Assembly (NCBI GenBank): GCA_958450365.1
Contig: CAUEEP010000925.1
Coordinates: forward strand, 992,001 to 1,056,000
Length of the DNA stretch: 64,000 nt
Direction of reading: 5' to 3'
From: Mesorhabditis belari
Lineage: Eukaryota > Nematoda > Chromadorea > Rhabditida > Rhabditidae
A program made the translations under genes and the position numbers. Positions within the stretch are counted from its first letter, which is position 1; each line of letters starts with the position of its first letter. The notes below the pieces were generated by a model. That model was not told the DNA's origin. It saw only the letters and a list, made by a program, of their open reading frames with translations, and searched no databases. Positions 1-9,414 of this stretch are shown here, one piece after another.

Positions 1-342
1 TTAAACGCTTTTATATCTTTTTACTAGTTTTAAGCCTTTTTTGATGACAAATGGCCTATTTTTGGTCTACGACACGTTTTTTCTTAAAAAAAGCGACTGC
101 TTAAATCTTTTGAGTCAATTTTAGCTCCTTTTAGATGTAAAGCTTAGATTATTGTTGTTTATTACTAAAGATCATCACAAGTTTTAGAGAAATCAAAGAT
201 TTTATGAAACTTTAGCCTGCATTGGTCAAACAAACAAAACCGCCATTTGTCCCCACCTTGTTGATTGTTTTTGTTCTGTAGCCAACTTTTCTGCCTTGCA
301 ATTACTGATTTTTCTTTTCTAATCTTTCAATTTTCAGGCAGA
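1..342 (+). promoter_or_regulatory. Conserved upstream block of F-box-like gene 1
   Basis: This block recurs, recognisably similar, before almost every F-box-like locus (for example 13030-13375, 27360-27691, 37370-37705, 47550-47885 and 55867-56218, and in reverse at 7017-7335, 11941-12150, 21790-22135 and 59955-60300). Recognisable stretches are TTTTTGGTCTACGACACG, a run reading AGATCATCACAAGTTTTAGA, and a final TTTTCAG five bases before the ATG. The last motif is a nematode 3' splice site, either for a spliced leader or for a 5' exon that I cannot place. The conservation could reflect promoter function or simply shared duplication history. Confidence 0.5.
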
Positions 343-1461
343 ATGGCAGATCTTCCAGTCGAGATGCCCAATCTTCTCAAATTCCCGATGGTAAAACTCT
401 GCTACGATCTGGTTTTGGAAGTAATCGATGAATTGGACCCAAAAGATGTGCCCGAATTGATGAAAGCTGACAGAAGATTTCGAGGGATTCTTCTCCAGAA
501 ACCAGCACGGATTCTTGGAAAACAAATCCATTTGATTCGCGTCGAGATGGATGTTCGAGATAGTTGGGATGACGAGCGCAAACGCTACGAGGATCTAGTC
601 TTCATCATGAAATTCGCAGAATCAACGCCTCTTCCATTTTATTTCTTGTCACATAAAGTCCTTCTCTTGTCACAGGTTGAACGATGTTCGGTTTTGAACA
701 TTTCAGAAGATGGAAGGGGATTCATTGATACGAAGAAACTTTCGGCACTCAAGAAGGCCTTCGCCAATTTGAAACAAGTCGACGAGTTGGATGTTCAGAT
801 CTATGAAGACTATTTCAACGATTGTTTGTGGAATTTAAAAGCTGAAGTCACCGATCGAGCATCATTGAGGTTTTTCGATTTACAAAATGAAGAGATGCAT
901 CAACAACTTATCTTGTCTTTGATCAATGGAAGCCTTCAAAATTGCAAAATGATCCAAGTGGATCTTTATCATGTTCCTGATTTTTATCCAATAGTTTATT
1001 CGGCACTTTCGAAGACTCAACTTGAGTTATTTGTGACTGTGGTTCGTTTAGAAAATGTCAAATCGACAATTGAGTTGATTCTGAATTCTGGAATTCCGAG
1101 TGGAAATAAAGAAGCGGCTTGTTTCGTGCGATTTGAAATGGCAGTTGAAATTAACAATTGGATCAAGAACTTTCCCGAAATTTGTGGGGTCAGCGAACCA
1201 AACAAGACTTTCATCGTGGGTACAATGATGGAAACGCTGAGAAAACACGGGTTTATTATTCAGGGTTGTGATCGTTCTGAGCCTGATCATTCTCTTCATT
1301 CTCTGGATCGTAGTCTATTCAAGAGAAGGGTTGAGCATTATGTTTCTCCTGATGGTCCATTTGAATGCCATTTGAAAAGAATCGATGAGGAGCGTGGCTG
1401 TATTTATCTTGTGCATCGTGGCTTTTTCTTTGCCAAATATGTTTCATCAATTCAGTTCTAA
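343..1461 (+). CDS. F-box-like protein, short-tail member (gene 1)
   Basis: An intact 372-residue reading frame. The ATG at 343 was chosen because it follows TTTTCAGGCAGA and begins the MADLPVEMPNLL motif shared by all members. Upstream in-frame codons would translate through the splice acceptor. Residues about 8-50 (LLKFPMVKLCYDLVLEVIDE and onward to DVPELMKADRRFR) resemble an F-box, so a substrate-receptor role in an SCF ubiquitin ligase is inferred, not shown. Residues 60-300 form a conserved middle region I do not recognise. Unlike its relatives it has almost no Arg-Ser tail, only a few residues before the conserved C-terminal cassette (ECHLKRIDEERGCIYLVHRG then FFFAKYVSSIQF). Its closest relative is the broken copy at 56191-57309, together with its flanks. 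Confidence 0.7.
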   Translation: MADLPVEMPNLLKFPMVKLCYDLVLEVIDELDPKDVPELMKADRRFRGILLQKPARILGKQIHLIRVEMDVRDSWDDERKRYEDLVFIMKFAESTPLPFYFLSHKVLLLSQVERCSVLNISEDGRGFIDTKKLSALKKAFANLKQVDELDVQIYEDYFNDCLWNLKAEVTDRASLRFFDLQNEEMHQQLILSLINGSLQNCKMIQVDLYHVPDFYPIVYSALSKTQLELFVTVVRLENVKSTIELILNSGIPSGNKEAACFVRFEMAVEINNWIKNFPEICGVSEPNKTFIVGTMMETLRKHGFIIQGCDRSEPDHSLHSLDRSLFKRRVEHYVSPDGPFECHLKRIDEERGCIYLVHRGFFFAKYVSSIQF

Positions 1462-1760
1462 CTTTGTTGGTTTATGCCCCAATACTTTGTATTTTTTCAG
1501 GTTAATTTTATGACAGCACTTATTTAGTCTATGCCACCTACTTCCAATTCTTTGCCAAAAATGTGCCTGTCGAATTTTGAATTCTTGAGTACGAGATTTT
1601 GTTTGGTGGTGTTTTATTGTGATATGTGAGTACTATTTTGTGATTTTTTTTCACGTTTTACTCTGTCTATGCATGAATAAATTCTTCAATCAATAAAATC
1701 AAATTGAATAGAGTTCGACTTCCACTCTTCTTGTATTTATTGAAGAGTTTGACTTTGTTT
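1462..1760 (+). promoter_or_regulatory. 3' region and polyadenylation signals of gene 1
   Basis: AATAAA hexamers occur at 1676-1681 and 1692-1697, shortly after the stop. Between the stop and these signals lies a degenerate version of the 27-codon exon that is intact at 6430-6510 and 21188-21268 on the other strand. The same arrangement follows every family member. From about 1700 the sequence enters the dispersed block described at 17280-17740. Confidence 0.45.
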
Positions 1761-2041
1761 TAAACTTTAGAAACCCCATTCGACTTGTGATACATTTTTG
1801 ATCGAATTCTCTTTGAACATGCATGAAAAGAGGAGATCGCAGAATTGAGCTGAAATATTGTTTACCAGGTCTTGGTGTCGCATTATGGCCTTACTCTTTT
1901 TGCCTTTTGTTCCATGGTTCTGATGTAAAGACCACAAGAAAAGGCTTCATGATGGAGTAACAGACAAATTTTAGGACAATGACAGCCATTTGGATTTGAA
2001 TGCTAATGGCCAGGCAAGGCATTAAATTGTCATTGTCATTG
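1761..2041. repeat. Partial dispersed block R
   Basis: This stretch holds the GAGGAGATC...GAGCTGAAATATTG and TTTTTGCCTTTTGTTCCAT segments of the dispersed block that is most complete at 17280-17740. It is near-identical to 57640-57910, so it belongs to the same duplication that relates gene 1 to the pseudogene at 56191. No gene is visible. Confidence 0.5.
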
Positions 2042-2441
2042 TCATATGGTTTTAAGGCAAATTTGCCTGCTTGAGGGGCGAGGGCAAACATACAAAATAT
2101 GTATAACATCATCGAGAAAACAACGATAGGGCTGGTTTTGCATCAAGTCTTTAACACCGAAAGCAAAATAAGAATTGAATGCATTGTAGATGAGATTCGA
2201 TTCTTGGTTGACTGAACAGAGTGAACAGCCCGCTAGCATATAATGAGGCCATTGACTGCCTATCATGAATGAATAAATCGACAACTAACTTATAGACCAG
2301 AGAAATGGTGATCATGAATTGGTAGACGAGGCAGAGTATCAATCCGATGGAAAACACCAAAAAGATGGCTTTGATCTGGCTGGATGCATAATGTGAAGTT
2401 TTAGTTGGGTACAGAGTGGAGTCCAGGCTCAAAAATCTCAA
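2042..2441 (-). pseudogene. Serpentine receptor-like fragment (TM6-TM7), frameshifted
   Basis: Read on the minus strand, one frame gives SSQIKAIFLVFSIGLILCLV and a further hydrophobic stretch ending VVDLFIH. A second, overlapping frame continues with a TM7-like segment (ALAGCSLCSVN-type hydrophobic run, then NLIYNAFNSYFAFGVKDL). Two hydrophobic helices followed by an NxxxxxFNSY-like motif and a polar tail fit the C-terminal part of a nematode seven-transmembrane chemoreceptor. The two helices lie in different frames, and no start or upstream exons were found. It may be the missing 3' part of the receptor type seen at 7356-7866. The assignment rests on the hydrophobic pattern only. Confidence 0.35.
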
Positions 2442-3099
2442 ATCATGTCAAGTGATTAGACGATTCGCTTTTTTTCTGCTAGAGCTTCCGATGAGAGAAC
2501 TAACGACTCATGTTTCGCCTTCCCGCCTTCCCGAAACGCCTGCGAGCCTGCTCAAATGCTAATGGTGACCGATTCGAATTTGATCGTTGATTTAATGTTA
2601 TTTATTGTTTTGTTTGTATTTGTTTAATGAATTTATAATTGTGAATGGATCAAGTGGTTTTCAAAAGGTGTTTGTTTGTCCTCGAACTCTGTTTAGGATC
2701 TATTTTGTGTAACTCAAAAAGCATAAACACCTTGAAAGTGGCCGGGTTTTTTCGTAGCAATCTTCTCGTGGACGTCAAACAACTCTATCAATTGTCATTT
2801 TCCCTTAAAAGTAAAATAATTTAAAGTCACGAGCTTTTAGTCATTCAAAAAGGTTCTCTAAAAAAGAAAAGCTTCATAATTGCCATACACAAGTCAGTAA
2901 TTTGAGTCAAGCGGTTAATTCCAGTTCAGTGATCTCCACCCAACAAATACAGCTTTTAATGATTTGATTTTTTTCCCGTTTTCAAAATTTATAAACAATG
3001 ATCGTTGTTGGAAGCGAACGTAATGCAAATTTCAGCTGGCGTTATTTCACCGAAATCGTCACTCCAATTCTGATGTTCCTTCCATTGACTGGTGGGCAA
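2442..3099. other. Intergenic, no gene recognised
   Basis: Only short frames are present. The stretch 2690-2740 (TGTGTAACTCAAAAAGC...CACCTTGAAAGTG) recurs at 52590-52635, so part of this gap is duplicated sequence. No RNA gene or promoter was recognised. Confidence 0.3.
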
Positions 3100-3430
3100 T
3101 CGTTAAAACCCCGAATTTGCGGACAAAAAGAAGGAAAGATGAAGCGGTAGGACGCAAATTTGCTTTCGACCGAATCTCATCGAACTTTCTTTTAAAGCTT
3201 TTTAAAAATTGTCAATGCAGCAAGGTGAGAAAAAGCAATTTTTGTTTTAAAATCACTCCGTGTGTGTAAAAAGTCAGAGAATCTGGGATCGGTTTCATCA
3301 CCACCGTATTAACCTAATACAGTGTAGTAGAGGTGTATTAGCTGCTCACTCGCTTGGCCCATTTTGCTCATTTTTGAGTGAGCCCTCCGCCGGTGAGCCG
3401 GGTACACCAACACTGCGTAGGTGTCCGAAT
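3100..3430 (+). repeat. Dispersed repeat, inverted copy at 16292-16600
   Basis: About 310 bases here match 16292-16600 in reverse orientation. The shared part includes GCAAATTTGCTTTCGACCGA, AGTGTAGTAGAGGTGTATTA and GAGCCGGGT. Both copies are intact over the same core and end at similar points, which suggests a mobile or MITE-like unit. I could not define terminal repeats or a target duplication. Small open frames inside it are not supported as genes. Confidence 0.55.
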
Positions 3431-3981
3431 CTGCAATCGGCTTTTGCCAAACGCTCCTCTATCACGAGATATTTGGCATACAATTTTTGGGATCTCTTTG
3501 TGGCGAATAGCCACTAAAAGTTATCTAACTCTGACAGCCTAAAAATTGGAAAAGTATTGAGGAAATCGGTGCGCCTTTATTTTATTTCGCGCCCCAAATC
3601 ATTTATTGTTTTGTAGCTTGTTAGCTGAGTATCTTGTGTTAAAGCCTATATAAGGCAACTGTTGTTCATTTGTTTTTTGTTATCTTTCATTTTTGTTTTT
3701 TGCTTTCCTCTCATCGTGTGAAAGTTGTGTCCTAATTAGGACAAAATTGTTTCTGTTTTTATCATCGCTTTTAATTTAATTGTCGATCTTGTGTGAAAAT
3801 TGCTCAAGTGAGAGCCCAAAGATTCCGAGTCAGTCGGCTATTGAATAAAGTGCTTTTTTAGTTCAAGTGAGATCAGATATCTCGAAACAAGAAATAACGT
3901 GTCTTGAGTGAAGAGTACCAAGCACGCAAAGAATATTTCTTCACACTCTTTATGAAAGTGACGCACTGTCTTCCGTCAACG
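3431..3981. other. Intergenic, no gene recognised
   Basis: It contains a TATATAAGG string near 3650 and T-rich sequence, but no following reading frame of note. A promoter cannot be supported. Confidence 0.25.
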
Positions 3982-4045
3982 ACCTCGGTGGTGTAGTAGT
4001 TAGTGCGCCCGTCTGCCGGGCGTATGTCCCTTTGGGTATGATGGA
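3982..4045 (+). repeat. tRNA-like fragment (possible SINE head)
   Basis: GGTGGTGTAGTAGTTAGTGC resembles a tRNA D-arm with an internal A box. It is followed by a perfect 5-bp stem CGCCC/GGGCG around the 7-base loop GTCTGCC (4006-4022), which has T at position 33 and would give anticodon CTG. No convincing T-arm or paired acceptor stem follows, so this is not an intact tRNA gene. A tRNA-derived short interspersed element or relic is more likely. Confidence 0.35.
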
Positions 4046-4566
4046 ACTTATGATGGAACAATGGTTGTGCCACCGATTGGGCCACCGATGAACATTGGCC
4101 CAAACGAGAAATTGCTCTTTGTAAGCGTCAGGGGAAATTTGCTTCATTTAAAACAAAAAAATTGTCAACCAAACTTTCATATTTCATTTAGGATGGCCGA
4201 AAAGCGAATTGGTCACTTTTCGAAGCAGATACCACTTGGGATTTTGGAGATACGAGAATTTATCTTTGGTAATTTTAAATCTTTGCTCAATTCATTTGGA
4301 CAATTTGACACTGCTTTTCTTGGAAACGTTTGTAGAGCACAATATCTTGTATTAGAATGATAGGTACTTGTCGGTTACGCATCCACAGAGACTCAAATCG
4401 GTTAAACAAGGAGCTGGCAACTTGTGAGGGGTGATTATGTTTAGTGAAGTACAGTGCTCGCCTGAAGTGATCAGTAGTATCAGATCAATTCATCGGGAAC
4501 GAAAATCGATACCCGAGAAGACTCGCATGGGAGGCTTAACCAAGATGAGTCTTTGTGGGTGTATAA
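4046..4566. other. Short frames and duplicated exon-like scrap
   Basis: The string encoding MVVPPIGPPMNIGPNE (from 4061) recurs in reverse at about 15762-15815, and partly at 36392-36420 and 46572-46600. This suggests a dispersed exon or repeat. The remaining frames are short and unsupported. Confidence 0.25.
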
Positions 4567-4740
4567 CCGACAAATGCCGAATGATACTTTCCAGTCAGGG
4601 CTATCCGAATAATTCGGGTTAATCCGGCAATTATCCAGAAATTTCGGATAATCAACCCGGGAATAATTTTCATTATTCGGAATCATTCGGAAAAGTGCTC
4701 TACAAACGTTTTCAAGAAAAGCAGTGTTAAATAGTGTATA
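4567..4740 (+). repeat. Dispersed repeat, second copy at 26510-26700
   Basis: Both copies carry the core TCCGGCAA, TATCCAGAAATTTC, GATAATCAACCCGGGAATAA and TTCGGAATCATTCGGAAAAG in the same orientation. The internal short inverted repeats (CGGAATCATTCGG-type) suggest a hairpin-forming MITE-like element. Confidence 0.45.
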
Positions 4741-4989
4741 TTAAACATGAATTTAAGTTATCGTATTTTACCTTAATTTATAAGAAAAATTATAAGAAAG
4801 ATTTATAAGAAAAAGTTAACGAATCAAAACGAAAGTCCATTCCACATAATATCCCGACCAGAGTATCACTCTTTTTTTTGTGTTTTCATCAACAATTCGA
4901 AAAGCTCCTCACGTCTGACAACCTTTTCCATGTGCTTGTTTTCTTTCCCTTTTCCCGTGATGTAGAGCGCGACCCCTTGTTGCTCGTAC

Positions 4990-5115
4990 TGAAGCGAAAA
5001 TTTTTTTATCTAATTGACTTCTTCCGTTGTTCGCTTTTTCTTCTCAGTTTCATCAGTTGAGTTTTTCGATGATCGCCTCATATTTCTCGGTTGATAGTAC
5101 TCGTGCGTGCTTTCT
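4990..5115 (-). repeat. Fragment shared with 15620-15760
   Basis: Read on the minus strand, this matches the plus-strand stretch at 15620-15760 (GGCAACTCAGAAAGCACGCA, then GAAGAAAAAGCGAACAACGG). Both could be exon scraps of one duplicated gene, since the residues are lysine/glutamate-rich in one frame. The frame is interrupted and no product is recognised. Confidence 0.35.
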
Positions 5116-5617
5116 GAGTTGCCAACATTTCGAGAAACCCTAATAAATGAGGGTAATCAAATAGAGTAAGTAGATCAGATTGAACTTTACGAATTCTAGC
5201 CTCGACAACGTGCCCTCCGCCCTTGATTCGAAACACCAAATTGAACTGCTAATTCTGCGTGAGTCCTTCCCTGATTACGTCCATTGACGATAGCTTTTTG
5301 CACTTTCTGATCCAAATCCTTCTTTCCTTTTACTCTCGTCATCACTCCTAAAAGAAAAAAAGGTTTGGGTGTCAAAAATTGTTGTTTTCTGGATGACGTT
5401 ATTCGTATCTTGATTGTTTATCTTGTTTGCAAACGTGTTTTTTGCTTTTTAAACTAAGAATACAATAATTTATTAAAGTATTCACAAAAGCAAAATCACA
5501 GAGCAAAAATTACACTAAAAATATGAGTTGAGAAACATTTTTCAAATCAAAAAAATAGCACAGAAAAATGTCGTAAAGAGAAAGTTCAATTAGGGTAGTT
5601 GAGAGTTTTGGATGCTG

Positions 5618-5684
5618 TTAATTCTCGATTGTTCCTGTTTCCTTTTGCTGTCCGGTAATTTGGATGGGAATCTCTTGCCCATTG
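5618..5684 (-). pseudogene. 3' end fragment of a small heat-shock protein gene
   Basis: On the minus strand the frame reads GQEIPIQITGQQ and stops at 5618-5620. It closely matches the last codons of the small heat-shock gene at 61656-62394, including the IxI motif (EIPIQI) typical of the C-terminal extension. The 3' flank also matches (5380-5617 against 61410-61655). Homology ends abruptly at 5684, where the zinc-ribbon fragment begins. This is therefore a duplication-breakpoint remnant, not a gene. Confidence 0.65.
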
Positions 5685-5685
5685 C

Positions 5686-5821
5686 ACCAGACACGTTGAC
5701 TTATTGGGTCTCAAATGAAGGCGACGAATGTGGCACGCTTTGTCCGGGATGCCTTGCAGAAGCCCAAGCGAGCGACAAGAAGCACAAGAAAGACGAGAAG
5801 GACAAGGACGATAGCGAATGA
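5686..5821 (+). pseudogene. Zinc-ribbon protein fragment, 5' end lost
   Basis: It encodes TLTYWVSNEGDECGTLCPGC followed by a Lys/Asp-rich tail, homologous to residues 14-54 of the intact small gene at 20772-20936. The N-terminal CxxC pair is missing because the sequence upstream of 5685 is the heat-shock fragment. An open frame crosses the join from 5612, so a chimeric peptide is formally possible but unlikely to be functional. The join marks a duplication breakpoint. Confidence 0.55.
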
Positions 5822-6009
5822 CAATTTTCAATGCTAATTTCTTTTTTGATTCATCGATGCGGGGTGAAACCGAAACTTTTTGATGTTGAAATAAAAATTG
5901 TTTCAGTGGGAAAAGTTTCTAAATAGCCATATCCGCAAAATAGTTTTGAGAGTCTCCGGTTGAGTCCTTGGAAAAACTCAGAAACCAGAGCTTTTTAAAT
6001 CTGCAAACG

Positions 6010-6390
6010 ACAATTTTGTAGACAAATCACCACAGTTCAAAATCCAATGACAATTTAATGCCTTGCCTAGCTTGAGGCCCTTTCTTATGGTCTTTTTATC
6101 AAAACAATGGAACAAAAGGCAAAAAGAGTAAGGCCATAATGCGACGCCAAGAGATGGTAAACAATATTTCAGCTCAATTCTGAGATCTCCTCTTTTCACG
6201 TATGTTCAGCGGGGAAGAATTCGATCCAGAATGTATCACAAGTCCATTGGCGTTTCTAAAGCTTAGAATAAAGCCAAACCCTTCAATAAATACATGCAGC
6301 GTTGAAGTCGAACGCTATTACATTTGATTTTATTGATTGAAGGAAGTATTTATTTATGCATAGACAGAGGGGAGTGATGAAAAGAATTAC
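6010..6390 (-). repeat. Partial dispersed block R
   Basis: It contains the GAGGAGATC, CAGCGTTGAAGTCGAACG and AATAAATACATG segments of the dispersed block, here in reverse orientation and lying downstream of the minus-strand pseudogene at 6578-7016. The sister region at 20941-21170 lacks it. Either it was inserted here or it was deleted there. Confidence 0.5.
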
Positions 6391-6429
6391 AAAATATCAT
6401 CCACATATCACGATAAATTTTGTACTTAC

Positions 6430-6510
6430 AATCTCGACAGGCAGATTTTTGGCAAAGAAGCGGAGGTAGATACCATAGACTAAATAGGTAAGTGCCGTCA
6501 TAAAAGTAAT
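6430..6510 (-). other. Orphan 27-codon exon with splice sites
   Basis: Between a TTTTTTCAG acceptor and a GTAAGT donor lies an open exon encoding ITFMTALTYLVYGIYLRFFA followed by KNLPVEI. It is hydrophobic with an aromatic-basic end. A copy with the same borders lies at 21188-21268. Degenerate, frame-disrupted versions follow every F-box-like gene (for example 1500-1570 and 29185-29260). Its parent gene is unknown; it could be the last exon of a membrane protein or an alternative last exon of the F-box-like genes. Confidence 0.4.
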
Positions 6511-6577
6511 CTGAAAAAATACAAAGTATTGAGGGCTCAAAAAATAAGATTACATAAATTTTCCTTGAATTGATGAA

Positions 6578-7016
6578 ACCTATTTGGCTAAGAAAAGGTC
6601 ATCTCTTACAATTTCCGAAAGATTCTTACCATCAAAAACCTTAGATTTTGAAATTTTCAAAACCGAACATCGATCAACCTGTGACCAGAGAAGAACATCC
6701 TGTGATAAGGGATTGAAACAAAGAGAGGTTAATTCACGGAATTTCGTGACTTCAAAGTCGTAGTTTTCTTCCCAACTTCCATCTTCAGAATGCCAAAGCA
6801 TAGGGTTTTTCTGTGGATGTGAATCGAATGGATTTGCTTTCCAAAGATCCGTGCTGGCTTCTGGAGAAGAATCCATCGAAATTTTCTGTCAACTTACATC
6901 AATTCGGGCACATCTTTTGGCTCCAACTCATCGATTACTTCCAAAACCAGATCGTAGCAGAGTTTTCCCATCGGGAATTTGAGAAGATTGGGCATCTCGA
7001 CTGGAAGTTCTGCCAT
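6578..7016 (-). pseudogene. F-box-like pseudogene with large internal deletion
   Basis: The ATG at 7014-7016 begins MAELPVEMPNLLKFPMGKLC, so the F-box-like segment is intact up to ELM and then meets a stop. Downstream sequence continues in another frame (MDSSPEASTDLWKANPFDSH) and then returns to the family frame at SQVDRCSVLKIS. The middle region and Arg-Ser tail are deleted, so KNLSE is followed almost directly by DLFLAK and a TAG. The copy at 21330-21785 shares the deletion, so the duplication followed the decay. Confidence 0.75.
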
Positions 7017-7340
7017 TCTGCTTGAAAATTGAAAAATTGAAAAGAACAATCGGTTAGAAAAGGACAATCTGTAAATATAAGGAGAAAAGTTGGCTACAGA
7101 ACAAAAACAATAAACAAAGTGGGGACAAATGTGGGTTTTTGAGCTAAAGTTGGATAAAATCTTTGATTTCTCTAAAACTTGTGATGATTCTTCGTGCATA
7201 AACAACAATAATCGAAGCTTTACCTCTAAAAGGAGCAAAAATTGACTGAAAAGATTCAAACAGTCGCTTTTTTAAGCGAAAATGTGTCGTAGACGAAAAA
7301 TAGATCAGAATAATTGCAACAAAATGACTAAAGAACAACA
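7017..7340 (-). promoter_or_regulatory. Upstream block of the 6578-7016 pseudogene
   Basis: This is a reverse-orientation copy of the conserved upstream block (ACTTGTGATGATTCTT, AGCGACTGTTTGAATC-type and TCTACGACACATTTTCGC segments). It ends near 7340, where it abuts and truncates the chemoreceptor-like gene. The breakpoint of a duplication therefore lies there. Confidence 0.5.
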
Positions 7341-7355
7341 AATCATAAAGATTAC

Positions 7356-7866
7356 CTGTGCTCTCCGCTTCCGATGAGATTTTTGTGGTCTTCTTTGAAA
7401 AATGCTGATTTATGCTTAATTAAACGTATCTCTCTTACTTGCAACTTCATATACATTGAAAGATCAATGGAAAGCAAGAGCGGAACACCAATAAGACTTG
7501 GATCCCCTAAACGAAAAGCCGTTGACCGTAAATGAAACTCGGGATTACCCCAATAGTCTCTCAACCATCCGAGTCCAAAAACATAACCAAAAATAATGAC
7601 GATCACCAAATAGACGAGGGGATACTTCTGGGCTCTTGCAAAAAAGAGACCACTGAATGAGATGGCCAAGAAGCGGTTGAGAGAGAGTGCTGAAATTGTG
7701 TTCAAAACGATGCATTCTTTTTAATGCCTACCGATCTCCGTAAATAGGTTGATGTGTTGCACTGGTTGAAGGCAATATAACCCCAAACCGGGCACAATGT
7801 GGCTGCTGACACATTCGAAGACGCCATTGAGAAAGTAATAGTAGGCCCAAAGTAGGTTCCCACCAA
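7356..7866 (-). pseudogene. Serpentine chemoreceptor (Srx-like), truncated, three exons
   Basis: Three minus-strand exons join in frame: 7866-7732, 7689-7439 and 7404-7356, with AG acceptors and GT donors at each junction. They encode a helix (LLWAYYYFLNGVFECVSSHI), a cysteine-containing loop, then ALSLNRFLAISFSGLFFARA with an NRF motif at the cytoplasmic end of TM3. TM4, TM5 and a basic third loop (HFSKKTTKISSEAEST) follow. The layout fits nematode Srx/Srw-type chemosensory receptors of ciliated neurons. TM1 and the start are absent, and the 3' exons are cut off at about 7340 by the F-box upstream block. Class assignment is by pattern only. Confidence 0.5.
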
Positions 7867-8791
7867 CTAGCAAAAATAAAACGCTAATTGGCTTCATTCG
7901 CTAAAGCTTCATTTCACTTTCACTCCCTAGTCTACCGAATTTCAATCTCAATTAAACCCCTTCAAGGGGTTTAATTTGCGCCCAAACACTACCCAGATAC
8001 CCAAATACCGTAAATACTGCAAATAGCAATGCCTAAAGACCCTGCAAACGTCGCTTTAGTACCCCATCGAAAGAAAAGAGTTCGAAACTTAGACTTGCTC
8101 CAGTGCTTTATTGCTGTTAAACTTGTAACATTGGCTTTAGAAAGGCTGATTTTTCTCTTTTTCTTGCCGACTCTTGGTTAGATATGTGGAGAATCGATAC
8201 TCCACGAGTGCTTATTATTGGAAATTGTTCTCTTTTAACATTCCTCACCGTTAGAAGAAATCTTAAACCCATCATTTCGTATTCCTGAACAACCTTGGTC
8301 TAATTAAAGTTTGCCTAAGTGCTCAGTCAGCACTAAACTTGGAACAAAAGGCTTTAAAAAGTGCAACGTACCCGTTTTTGTTGATTTGTTTCGTCAAAAT
8401 TCAAATTTTAGTTGCTCATCTCTCTTTTTTTTCGGACTATTAGGTACTTCCAAAAGAAACAGTGGATTATAACCAACATTCGAACAACCCAAAAACCAAT
8501 AAGAAAAAACTTTATTGCAAAAGATATTCGCCATTACCATCAACTATGTTTTTCCATTTTTGGCGTACAATATAAGTATTTGTTTAGACCTTGCAGGCTG
8601 AGTGTTGCGTCTCTTTAACAACTAAACCCACGAGCAACGAAGGCATCTCCTTTTTTGCCGACTCATCTGCTGTGACACTGTGACACGAATGGATGCGATG
8701 CAGGCGTAGCTCAATCGCATCGAGGAAAAGACAAATTTTATCCTTGCGATATCTTGTTTTAACATTAAATTTACTTTCAACTTCAACAGTT
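7867..8791. other. Intergenic, no gene recognised
   Basis: A perfect short palindrome (AAACCCCTTCAAGGGGTTT, around 7955-7973) is visible. No coding exon could be supported; the frames at 8412-8618 and 8584-8796 look random. Confidence 0.25.
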
Positions 8792-9141
8792 GTCAAATCG
8801 GCGATTCAGTTGATTCTGAATTCCGGAATTCCGAGTGACGACCAAGGAACCACTTGTCTTTTGCCATTTTTGCTTCCCCAGGGCCTTTGCAAAGCCGGGA
8901 CAATGGCAAATTAACAAATGGATGAAGAACTTTCTGCTACGATCTGGTTTTGGAAGTAATCGACGAGTTGGAGCCAAAAGATGTGCCCGAATTGATGAAA
9001 GCTGACAGAAGATTTCGATGGATTCTTCCCCAGAAACCAGCACGGATTTTTGGAAAACAAATCCATTTGATTGACATCAAACTAGGAGATTGGCATGATG
9101 ATTATGATCTTTTTGATTATACCGCTGAGATGGAAAGATAG
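8792..9141 (+). pseudogene. Chimeric F-box-like pseudogene (rearranged)
   Basis: The first part (8792-8850) matches the late middle region (VKS.IQLILNSGIPS). It is followed, after a scrambled stretch, by the early region (CYDLVLEVIDELEPKDVPEL through GKQIHLIDIK) at 8930-9090. Gene order is therefore inverted within the same strand: a late segment precedes an early one. This is what recombination between tandem copies would leave. There is no start motif, and the frame closes at 9141. Confidence 0.65.
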
Positions 9142-9314
9142 CATGAGTCACAACGAGAGCGCTGCACAGGCAACCGCCGGCTTATAACCCCCAAGAGGCA
9201 GCATTCGAGTTGCGCATCCGTAGTAGACATGAGCGTGAGGCGAGCCGAGATTTTTATGGGACGGAATGGGATGAGTGTTTTTGAAATGGTACGGAACATC
9301 CGATCGCCCACGTC

Positions 9315-9385
9315 TAACCCTTGGCTCAGTGGAAGAGCTCTTGCCCGGAAAGTGAGAGGTCGTCGGTTCGAATCCGGTCAGATGT
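9315..9385 (+). repeat. tRNA-like element (SINE head candidate)
   Basis: TGGCTCAGTGG matches an RNA polymerase III A box, and GGTTCGAATCC is a perfect B box at tRNA spacing. D-stem GCTC/GAGC, anticodon stem CTTGC/GTGAG with loop CCGGAAA, and T-stem GTCGG/CCGGT all pair. The acceptor ends (TAACCCT and CAGATGT) do not pair, and position 33 is C instead of T. A functional tRNA is therefore unlikely and a tRNA-derived SINE is the better reading. A related but weaker sequence is at 31605-31645 and its duplicate at 41609-41649. Confidence 0.45.
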
Positions 9386-9414
9386 AGCAAGATGTGTATC
9401 CATTTGGGATTTAC

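Noticed and set aside
7958..7990. GGTTTAATTTGCGCCCAAAC resembles the start of a nematode spliced-leader sequence.
   Set aside because: It differs from the SL1 consensus at several positions, is not followed by a splice donor and Sm-type site, and is part of a short palindrome.
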